From: Onishia taeanensis
GTDB taxonomy: Bacteria; Pseudomonadota; Gammaproteobacteria; Pseudomonadales; Halomonadaceae
Reading direction: 5' to 3'
DNA: 64,000 bases
NCBI RefSeq assembly: GCF_003268885.1
Contig: NZ_QLSX01000007.1
Location: 124,001-188,000 of the forward strand
Below are positions 58,480-64,000 of this stretch, one piece after another. Both the position numbers and the translations under genes were made by a program. The notes beneath the pieces are model-generated. The model was not told the DNA's origin. It did no database searches and was given only the letters and a program-made list of their open reading frames with translations. Position 1 is the first letter of the stretch, and each line of letters opens with the position of its first letter.

Positions 58480-59532
58480 ATGCACACCCACAACGCATGC
58501 CTGGCCCTTGGCCGGCGGCTGACCCTGCTCCTGCTGCTGGTGACAAGCCTGTTGCTTGCCGGCCAGGCGTTGGCTCAGGGCGCCGATACCGAGGGCGAAC
58601 TGGCCACCGCCGTGCCACCGGTCGATGCCGAGATCTGGCGACAGGTGAAGAGCGGCGAAAACTTCATCGACACGCGCCACGATTCCACCTACAGCCTGGT
58701 CAACCCGAGCGGCGAGACCTGGCGGCAGATTCGCAACCGTTGGGTCTCGCCCTTCGGCCTGATCGCCGTCGGCGGAATGGCCGCTCTGATCCTGGTGTTC
58801 TACCTGATCGTCGGTCGCAAGGACCTCCAGGAACCGCGCAGCGGGCGCAAGCTGCTGCGCTGGTCAACACTGTCGCGCGCCTTGCACTGGACAGTCGCGA
58901 CGCTGTTCGTCGTCCTGGCGCTGACCGGGCTCAACCTGCTGTATGGCAAATTCGTGTTCAACCCTCTGTTTGGCGACGCCGTCTGGGCCGCCATGATGTC
59001 GGGTACCAAGCTGCTGCATAACTACCTGGGACCGATATTCGGCTTCCTGCTGATCGTCATCCTGGCCAAGTTCCTGAAAATGAACATTCCCAACAAGACT
59101 GACTGGGAGTGGTTCAAGAAGGGCGGTGGCATGATCGGCAAGGAGCACGTCGACGCCCAATTCGCTAACGGCGGTGAGAAAGCCTGGTTCTGGTTGCTGG
59201 CCACAGCGGGCGTTCTGGTGATCGCCAGTGGCCTGGTAATGGACTTCCCGAACTATGGGCAAGGCCGGGACACCATGCAGTGGGCCAACGTCATCCATTC
59301 CCTGGGCGCCCTGGCGCTGACGGCAGTTTCCCTTGGGCATATCTATATCGGCACCATCGGTACCGAAGGCGCTCTGGAAGGCATGACCACCGGCTACGTC
59401 GACGAAACCTGGGCCAAGGAGCACCACAACCTGTGGTACGAAGAGGTCAAGGATCAAGCCGTCACCCCTGACCCTTCGACAGAAGCTAACCAGAACGGTC
59501 AAGCCACTCAGCCGCCCGGCACCCCCAGCTAG
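58480..59532 (+). CDS. fdhC: Formate dehydrogenase cytochrome b subunit
   Basis: Membrane subunit of 350 residues. It has an N-terminal signal or helix (LTLLLLLVTSLLLAGQALA), a periplasmic stretch, then a helix at about 90-108 and a four-helix di-heme region with candidate ligands in RALHWTVATLFV, KLLHNYLGPIFGF and HSLGALALTAVSLGHIYIG. It passes electrons to the quinone pool. AGGAGG precedes the ATG, ten bases after fdhB. It is the last structural gene and is followed by a terminator. The gamma-subunit type fits the FdoI/FdhC family. Confidence 0.93.
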   Translation: MHTHNACLALGRRLTLLLLLVTSLLLAGQALAQGADTEGELATAVPPVDAEIWRQVKSGENFIDTRHDSTYSLVNPSGETWRQIRNRWVSPFGLIAVGGMAALILVFYLIVGRKDLQEPRSGRKLLRWSTLSRALHWTVATLFVVLALTGLNLLYGKFVFNPLFGDAVWAAMMSGTKLLHNYLGPIFGFLLIVILAKFLKMNIPNKTDWEWFKKGGGMIGKEHVDAQFANGGEKAWFWLLATAGVLVIASGLVMDFPNYGQGRDTMQWANVIHSLGALALTAVSLGHIYIGTIGTEGALEGMTTGYVDETWAKEHHNLWYEEVKDQAVTPDPSTEANQNGQATQPPGTPS

Positions 59533-59564
59533 AAACCCCGGCAGCGACCCTTACCGCCACCAAC

Positions 59565-59591
59565 AGACACCGCCCACCGGCGGTGTCTTTT
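59565..59591 (+). terminator. Terminator after fdhC
   Basis: Perfect 10-bp stem (59565-59574 with 59579-59588), CACC loop, followed by a short T-run (59588-59591). It separates the formate dehydrogenase genes from the DUF1244-moaB-moeA unit. Confidence 0.85.
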
Positions 59592-59652
59592 GTTATGCTT
59601 GAGATATCACCGATCTAGCGCCCAGCGGCGCCCCCCAGCAGGAGTCATGACC

Positions 59653-59970
59653 ATGCAACATCTCGACGACGCGACCCGCACCGAACTCGAAGCGGCCGCC
59701 TTTCGCCGCCTGCTCAAGCACCTAGATGACAACAAGGACGTGCAGAACATCGACCTGATGATTCTTGCCGATTTCTGCCGCAACTGCCTGTCCAAATGGC
59801 TAGTGACCGCCGCCAACGAACACGGCGCCGAACTCGACTACGAAGCAGCCCGTGAGTATGTCTACGGCATGCCCTACAGCGAATGGAAAGCGCACCATCA
59901 GGCGCCGGCAAGCCCCGAGCAGCTGGCCGCTCTGGAAGCCCGCAATCAGGACAAGAAGGATAAGGCATGA
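59653..59970 (+). CDS. DUF1244 protein
   Basis: Small helical protein of 105 residues with the DUF1244 core AAFRRLLKHLDDNKDVQNID and LADFCRNCLSKWL. The paired cysteines CRNC could bind metal, but the family has no established function. AGGAG lies eight bases before the ATG at 59653; another ATG at 59647 is too close to it. Its stop overlaps the moaB start by four bases (ATGA), so it is translationally coupled to molybdenum-cofactor genes. Confidence 0.85.
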   Translation: MQHLDDATRTELEAAAFRRLLKHLDDNKDVQNIDLMILADFCRNCLSKWLVTAANEHGAELDYEAAREYVYGMPYSEWKAHHQAPASPEQLAALEARNQDKKDKA

Positions 59971-60497
59971 GCGAGCGTCGCCCCGGCTTCGAACCCCTGC
60001 GCATCGCGGTACTCACCGTTTCCGATACCCGTAGCGAAGACACTGACCGCAGCGGCCAGGCACTGGTCGAGCGCCTGACAGCGGCCGGCCATGAGCTGGT
60101 CGAAAAGCGCATTCTACCAGACGACGTCTACGTGATCCGCGCCCAGATCGCCGCCTGGATTGCCGCGCCCGACGTACAGGTGGTGTTGACCACCGGAGGC
60201 ACGGGCTTCACCGGCCGCGACTCAACTCCAGAAGCGGTCGACGTGCTGCTGGATAAACGCATCGAAGGGTTCGGTGAGCTCTTCCGCCACCTGTCCTGGC
60301 AGGAAATTGGCAGCTCGACCATCCAGAGCCGCTGTCTCGGCGGGCTCGCCAATGCCACCGTGGTGTTCTGCCTGCCCGGGTCCACTGGAGCCTGCCGGAC
60401 TGCCTGGGACCGCATTCTCAACGAGCAGCTGGACGGCAGTCATAAGCCATGCAATTACGCCAATCTCGTGATCCCAGAGCGAGGCACTCATGGCTAA
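59967..60497 (+). CDS. moaB: Molybdenum cofactor biosynthesis protein B
   Basis: MogA/MoaB-type molybdopterin-binding protein of 176 residues, thought to adenylylate molybdopterin or bind it before metal insertion. [35 protein letters not shown] and [18 protein letters not shown] are diagnostic. The C-terminal tail [12 protein letters not shown] is encoded in the first copy of a tandem repeat that continues into moeA. The stop overlaps by eight bases a 29-codon reading frame starting inside it. Confidence 0.94.
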   Translation: MSERRPGFEPLRIAVLTVSDTRSEDTDRSGQALVERLTAAGHELVEKRILPDDVYVIRAQIAAWIAAPDVQVVLTTGGTGFTGRDSTPEAVDVLLDKRIEGFGELFRHLSWQEIGSSTIQSRCLGGLANATVVFCLPGSTGACRTAWDRILNEQLDGSHKPCNYANLVIPERGTHG

Positions 60498-60579
60498 AAC
60501 ATGCATCCAGCACAAACCATGCAGCGATCTATCACCCCAGGCCAATCTCGTGATTCCGGAGCGAAGCACCCATGGTTAA
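60490..60579 (+). CDS. Short reading frame 1 in the moaB-moeA repeat (29 codons)
   Basis: ATG at 60490 lies within the moaB end (ATGGCTAA overlap of eight bases) and the frame ends with TAA at 60577-60579. The peptide begins [11 protein letters not shown] and ends [12 protein letters not shown], so it joins a moeA-like start to a moaB-like end, as expected from duplication of the stop/start junction. It may serve only to keep ribosomes moving to moeA. Whether the peptide is stable or functional is unknown. Confidence 0.45.
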   Translation: MAKTCIQHKPCSDLSPQANLVIPERSTHG

Positions 60580-60661
60580 AGCACGTATCCAACAGAAGTC
60601 GTGCAGCGATCTATCACCCCAGGCCAACCTCGTGATTCCGGAGCGCGGCACCCATGGCTGA
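60572..60661 (+). CDS. Short reading frame 2 in the moaB-moeA repeat (29 codons)
   Basis: Starts with ATG at 60572 overlapping the stop of frame 1 by eight bases and ends with TGA at 60659-60661, which overlaps the moeA ATG in the same way. The peptide starts MVKARIQQKSC and shares [14 protein letters not shown] with frame 1. GGAG sits before its start in a position similar to that before moeA. Product unproven. Confidence 0.45.
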   Translation: MVKARIQQKSCSDLSPQANLVIPERGTHG

Positions 60662-61871
60662 CCCGACAAGCGAGCTACAGAGCGTCGAAGACGCGCTGTC
60701 CGCACTGCTCGAGGGCGTGGTGCCAGTGGCCAGTGAGCCACTGGCCTGCACGGCAGCAGCCGGACGCGTACTGGCGGATGACGTCGCGGCGCGCCTGGAC
60801 GTGCCGGCCTTCGACAACAGCGCCATGGATGGCTATGCCCTGCGAGCCGCCGACGCAGGCCATTGGCTGTCTGTCAGCCAGCGGATTGCCGCCGGCTCCC
60901 AGGCCGCACCGCTGGAACCTGGCACCTGCGCACGCATCTTCACCGGCAGCGAGCTTCCACCCGGCGCCGATTGTGTGGTCATGCAGGAGCGCGTCGAACG
61001 CGACGGCGACCGGGCCTGGATACCCGACGACATTCCGGCTGGTGATAACGTCCGCCGTCGCGGGCGCGACGTCAGCACTGGCGCCAAGCTGCTTGCCGCC
61101 GGTACACGACTCGAGGCCGCGGCTCTTGGCCAGCTGGCAGGTCAGGGCATCACCGAGGTCACCGTTCGCCGCCGGCCGAGGATCGCCCTGCTGTCTACCG
61201 GCGATGAGATCATCGACCCCGGCGAGCCGTTGGCCCCCGGTCAGATCTACAATTCCAACCGCCCCATGCTGAAGCGGCTGATCGAGCGCTTCGGTGGCGA
61301 GGTGGTCATGGCCAGGCGTGTCGCCGATGATTTTGCTACCACCTGCCAACTGCTTGGCGAAGCCGCCGAGCAGGCCGATGTGGTGATCACCACCGGCGGC
61401 GTCAGCGTCGGGGAAGAGGATCACGTCAAGGCAGCCCTTGAGCAGTTGGGTCAGCTCGATCTGTGGCGCCTGGCCATGCGCCCCGGCAAACCGCTGGCAC
61501 TGGGACGCCTGCCGAATGCCAACGGCGAGGCCCGGCTGGTCGGCCTGCCCGGCAATCCGGTGTCGAGCTTCGTGGGTGCCTGGATCTACCTGCGTCCGCT
61601 GCTCGGCGCCCTGCTGGGCTGTCCGGACTTGTCCGAGCTGCCAAGGCTTAGGGTCAGCGCCGACTTCACGACCCACACCAAGGCACGGCGACATTACATG
61701 CGCGTCGACCTGCGCTTCCTGCCCGAGGGAATCGTTGCCAGCGCCTTTGCCGATCAGAATTCGGCAGTGCTGTCTTCCTGCGTGACGGCCAACGCGCTGG
61801 CCGTGATACCCGCCCATTCAAACGTAACCCCGGGCGATCTCATCGACTGCCTGTGGCTGACGGAAGCCTGA
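60654..61871 (+). CDS. moeA: Molybdopterin molybdenumtransferase
   Basis: Inserts molybdate into adenylylated molybdopterin; 405 residues. PAFDNSAMDGYALRAAD, the loop GSELPPGADCVVMQE, LLSTGDEIIDPGEPL, TTGGVSVGEEDHVK and GLPGNPVSSFVGAW are the MoeA signatures. The start codon at 60654 lies in the third repeat copy and overlaps a 29-codon frame. It ends with a 32-bp overlap with the convergent acpH gene. It serves the formate dehydrogenase encoded just upstream and other molybdoenzymes. Confidence 0.95.
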   Translation: MADPTSELQSVEDALSALLEGVVPVASEPLACTAAAGRVLADDVAARLDVPAFDNSAMDGYALRAADAGHWLSVSQRIAAGSQAAPLEPGTCARIFTGSELPPGADCVVMQERVERDGDRAWIPDDIPAGDNVRRRGRDVSTGAKLLAAGTRLEAAALGQLAGQGITEVTVRRRPRIALLSTGDEIIDPGEPLAPGQIYNSNRPMLKRLIERFGGEVVMARRVADDFATTCQLLGEAAEQADVVITTGGVSVGEEDHVKAALEQLGQLDLWRLAMRPGKPLALGRLPNANGEARLVGLPGNPVSSFVGAWIYLRPLLGALLGCPDLSELPRLRVSADFTTHTKARRHYMRVDLRFLPEGIVASAFADQNSAVLSSCVTANALAVIPAHSNVTPGDLIDCLWLTEA

Positions 61872-62436
61872 CACCAGGCGCCCTCAACGCGTGCTCCATG
61901 TCCGGCCAAAGCGAACGGAAGTCGGCCTCCAGCTGCGAGTAGTCGGCTTCCAGCCAGGGGCGCAACTCGGCCAAGCGATTGGGACCGCTCAGACGTTGAC
62001 CAATGCCCGCGATGGCGCGACAGGTGAAGGTAAAGTCCGCGTAGCGGGTCAACCAGTCCTGCTCGACCAGCACCGGCACCATCGACGCCAGTCGATCAGG
62101 CGCCTGCTGGGCATCGAGCAGCCGATAGCAGCGCAGAATCAGCGCCTGCTGGGCAGGGTCGTCGGCCAGCAGACGCGATAGGAAGTGATCCCAGACCAGA
62201 TCGAGGGCGATACCCGCGTATCGGCTACGACCCTCGGGTGCCCTGCCCCGCGCGGCTCTCGTGCAAGGATGGCGATCAACGAGGGCATCGGCACGGCGAT
62301 GATGGCGAATTCCATCGGCCACCGACGCTGGCCAAGCGCTCAGGTCACTGCCCTTGACGCCATCGGCGATCAGGTTGCCATACAGAAAGTCATCGCTGCC
62401 GTGGTGAGACAGCCAAGCGTGGGCGAGAAAGTTCAT
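61840..62436 (-). CDS. acpH: Acyl carrier protein phosphodiesterase
   Basis: Removes the phosphopantetheine arm from acyl carrier protein; 198 residues (E. coli AcpH has 193). MNFLAHAWLSHH, the GNLIADGVKG segment and the metal-ligand DLVWDHFLSRLL are typical of this HD-like hydrolase family. The C-terminal ten residues overlap the end of moeA on the other strand. The last segment, ALRAPGVRLPSATGSR, looks unconserved. It is about 80 bp downstream of tusE on the same strand. Confidence 0.9.
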   Translation of the reverse strand: MNFLAHAWLSHHGSDDFLYGNLIADGVKGSDLSAWPASVADGIRHHRRADALVDRHPCTRAARGRAPEGRSRYAGIALDLVWDHFLSRLLADDPAQQALILRCYRLLDAQQAPDRLASMVPVLVEQDWLTRYADFTFTCRAIAGIGQRLSGPNRLAELRPWLEADYSQLEADFRSLWPDMEHALRAPGVRLPSATGSR

Positions 62437-62515
62437 GGCGCTGACTCCTTGACGCCGACGTCTGTTTCCGCCGCCTCTTTGTCACCTGCTCGCCCACGAC
62501 GTGTCTCGGACACCT

Positions 62516-62869
62516 TCACAGGCAGTTGGCTGGCTTGGGCAGCCCGGCAAGCCGAGCCCCGACCTTGGCCGGGCTATCCGGGAACAATCGCATCAGGTGT
62601 AGCGACTTGCCTTTCTCGACGCCTAGCGCCAGCCCCACGGCCTTGACCAGCGGGCGCATGGCCGGCGCCATTTCGTAGCGCGCATAGAAATCGCGCAGCA
62701 CCTCGATTACCTCCCAGTGCTCAGCAGTGAGGGTGCGCTCCTCCTCTGCCGCCAGCGCCTCGGCTACCGCCGGCGACCAGTCCCCCATGTCGACCAGAAA
62801 CCCTTCAGGATCCAGGGCAACTTCCTTATCAAGCACCGGAAGATAACGGTATATTTCACTAGAGGCCAT
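62516..62869 (-). CDS. tusE: Sulfur relay protein TusE/DsrC
   Basis: Last sulfur carrier of the Tus relay, 117 residues, which accepts sulfur from TusBCD and hands it to MnmA for 2-thiouridine in tRNA. The essential penultimate cysteine is present in the C-terminal KPANCL, and DMGDWSPAVAEALAAEE with LTAEHWEVIEVLRDFY are DsrC-family hallmarks. Its ATG overlaps the tusB stop by one base. Confidence 0.94.
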   Translation of the reverse strand: MASSEIYRYLPVLDKEVALDPEGFLVDMGDWSPAVAEALAAEEERTLTAEHWEVIEVLRDFYARYEMAPAMRPLVKAVGLALGVEKGKSLHLMRLFPDSPAKVGARLAGLPKPANCL

Positions 62870-63159
62870 CAGTACCAGCTCACTGTCTTGTCGGCTTCTT
62901 CGGTCAGGGTCACGAAGCCCCCAACGTCAACGATATTCACCTGATCAGCGCAGCGGTCTAGCAAGCCGCGGGCAGAAAGATCCTCCCGCAGGGCAAAGAG
63001 CCGCCCTGCAAGGCCCGTGAAAAGCGACGCCTGGGCAGGCAGAGCGCCCAATACGCCATCTTCGATTAGCAGCAGCCGATCATCGGGGCCCATCGCCGCC
63101 AGGGCGTCATCGACGGTTCCACCGGTCGCAGGCGAGCGATTGAGAAGGTGCAGGATCAT
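62869..63159 (-). CDS. tusB: Sulfur relay protein TusB
   Basis: Small subunit of the TusBCD complex, 96 residues. MILHLLNRSPATGG and DDRLLLIEDGVLGAL are typical of TusB/DsrH. The ATG at 63159 follows AAGGAG; the frame is open 31 codons upstream without a good start. It is separated from tusC by an unusually long 111-bp gap, which contains a T-rich stretch and may hold a secondary promoter. Confidence 0.88.
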   Translation of the reverse strand: MILHLLNRSPATGGTVDDALAAMGPDDRLLLIEDGVLGALPAQASLFTGLAGRLFALREDLSARGLLDRCADQVNIVDVGGFVTLTEEADKTVSWY

Positions 63160-63270
63160 GCGAAAGGCTCTCCTTGTAGCCGGTACCCAGTGGCAGTTTT
63201 TTCGTAACCGGGAGACAGTGGCTGGATTCAAATAACCGAAAGGAACCGCCATACAGGCATGGCGACGCGC

Positions 63271-63690
63271 TCAGAAATTCAGCACCAAGCGGTGGCGACC
63301 GAGCAGCGTTGGCAAGGCATCGCCCTCCACCACTGATACCGGCAACATCAGGTCGTCAGTGCCCAGGCCTCGGCTTGTCAGGGCACGAGCATCGACCAGC
63401 AGCGTCTCGATATCATACATGGCCAGCATATCGATCACGCCATGGGTGCCCTTCTGGCCAAGCGCTCCCGCCTGCTGGCCGGTCAACAGCGCCAACACGC
63501 CATCACCTGAAAACAGCAGCGACACCCGCTGCCCGAAGGCGGCGGCCACCAGCGCAGTATCGAGGCCTTCCCGTAGCCAACTGGAGCCGTGTGGCGAATG
63601 GCGCAGAATGACCAGCAGGTCGCCCTCGGCTACGCCTTCAACTACGCCTTCAACTACGCTCTCGTCTATCGAGCTCTCTGTCTCGTTCAT
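63271..63690 (-). CDS. tusC: Sulfur relay protein TusC
   Basis: Subunit of TusBCD, 139 residues. HSPHGSSWLREGLDTALVAA, YDIETLLVDARAL and the end LGRHRLVLNF match TusC/DsrF. The first 20 residues are an acidic extension with a VVEGVVEGVAEG repeat not expected in the family, so a start further in is possible but no better one is seen. tusD lies just upstream, 69 bp away. Confidence 0.88.
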   Translation of the reverse strand: MNETESSIDESVVEGVVEGVAEGDLLVILRHSPHGSSWLREGLDTALVAAAFGQRVSLLFSGDGVLALLTGQQAGALGQKGTHGVIDMLAMYDIETLLVDARALTSRGLGTDDLMLPVSVVEGDALPTLLGRHRLVLNF

Positions 63691-63759
63691 GCCCCCCCCT
63701 TGAGCGCTGCATCTGTTCCGTCAGCCGTTATCTCAGACCCATTCATCGCTCGGCTATAT

Positions 63760-64000
63760 TCACGGTGAAAAAGTGACCAAGCGATCATGGCTAAATCCCG
63801 CTTCCACCAACTGGCCAAGCCCGGTCAACTCGAAGGGAGGCTCAAGGCTATGCCCGGACTTGCCGTGTCGTGCCGCTTCTCGTTCGTCGAGCAGGCCACG
63901 GCGAAGAGCGGCGGCGATGCATACCAGCAATTCGGTACCGTACTCGTCATGCAGCGCGCGCCAGGCATCACCCAGGTGGGGCTCATCCTGTGGCGGCGCC
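63760..64000 (-). CDS. tusD: Sulfur relay protein TusD (partial, cut by window edge)
   Basis: The last 79 codons of tusD, read on the minus strand from the right edge (codons begin at 63999) to a TGA at 63760-63762. The peptide includes LLVCIAAALRRGLLDEREA and ELTGLGQLVEAGFSHDRLV, which match the C-terminal region of TusD/DsrE. The sulfur-accepting cysteine lies in the missing N-terminal part. The order tusD-C-B-E is the standard one. Confidence 0.9.
   Translation of the reverse strand, partial: APPQDEPHLGDAWRALHDEYGTELLVCIAAALRRGLLDEREAARHGKSGHSLEPPFELTGLGQLVEAGFSHDRLVTFSP

Larger units (their letters stand above)
60459..60662 (+). repeat. 82-bp tandem repeat spanning the moaB-moeA junction
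   Basis: Copy 1 is 60459-60540, copy 2 is 60541-60622, and a truncated copy 3 runs from 60623 into the first codons of moeA (about 40 bp). Copies 1 and 2 are both 82 bp and differ at about 13 positions by eye, nearly all transitions. Each copy contains the moaB-like end ([11 protein letters not shown]) and a start codon overlapping its stop. Weaker similarity extends back to about 60440 (CATAAGCCATGCA). The moeA ribosome site and start codon lie in the last copy. Confidence 0.95.

Noticed and set aside
60675-61817. Minus-strand open frame of 380 codons opposite moeA
   Set aside because: Antisense shadow of moeA; the true sequence signatures are all on the plus strand.

Overview
The window is about 64 kb of GC-rich gammaproteobacterial chromosome that reads as Halomonadaceae (Halomonas or a close relative). 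The evidence is a complete ectABC ectoine operon with proteins of the usual Halomonas lengths, a ProVWX-type compatible-solute importer, and gammaproteobacterial housekeeping genes (metH, nfuA, pdxH, tusDCBE, moaB/moeA). I see no rRNA, tRNA, CRISPR array or insertion sequence. The clearest mobile-DNA hint is a tyrosine recombinase beside a KfrA-like coiled-coil protein.

Layout. 1-5459 (minus): peptide-type ABC importer operon, substrate-binding protein first, last ATPase cut by the window edge. 5637-7803: beta carbonic anhydrase divergent from glutathione reductase. 7804-10630: ectABC with its own promoter, two dyads and a terminator. 10704-12147 (minus): DUF3833 lipoprotein, ABM-type monooxygenase, a 66-residue unknown. 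12549-16738: RND efflux adaptor and pump. 16913-20323: three-gene envelope cluster of retropepsin-like lipoprotein, inactive transglutaminase with seven membrane helices, and glutamate-ligase-like ATP-grasp enzyme. 20448-21757: zur, hisI, yidD. 21761-26556: Fic protein, SufE, tyrosine recombinase, KfrA-like protein. 26759-39701: housekeeping block (nfuA, metH, MATE exporter, siroheme reductase plus DUF934, smrA, an arsC/wrbA/DUF2069/azlCD run, pdxH). 39821-42909 (minus): glycine-betaine-type importer proV-proW-proX. 43160-46967: a fused acyl-CoA-synthetase/GNAT protein divergent from a histone-deacetylase-family protein. 47193-49401: XRE-cupin regulator and an APC permease. 49684-61871: respiratory formate dehydrogenase locus with maturation and molybdenum-cofactor genes. 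61840-64000 (minus): acpH and tusD-C-B-E, with tusD cut by the right edge.

How the genes work together. Osmoadaptation is covered twice, by synthesis (ectABC) and uptake (proVWX); both units have a candidate sigma70 promoter with an identical TATGAT -10 and a 17-bp spacer. The formate dehydrogenase locus is nearly self-contained: FdhD for sulfuration of the cofactor, a TorD-family chaperone, a small Tat-signal protein, a 602-residue polyferredoxin, DUF3305/DUF3306 proteins, the three structural subunits, then moaB and moeA for the molybdenum cofactor. Sulfur and Fe-S chemistry recurs (SufE, NfuA, siroheme reductase, Tus relay).

Most unusual structure: the junction between moaB and moeA is tandemly repeated with an 82-bp period. 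This creates two 29-codon reading frames chained stop-over-start between the two genes. Other points of interest are the envelope ATP-grasp cluster, CATAAY/RTTATG dyads at the ectA promoter and upstream of the RND operon, the recombinase/KfrA pair facing across two TTACGTAA palindromes, and repeated use of intercistronic hairpins in transport and ectoine operons.
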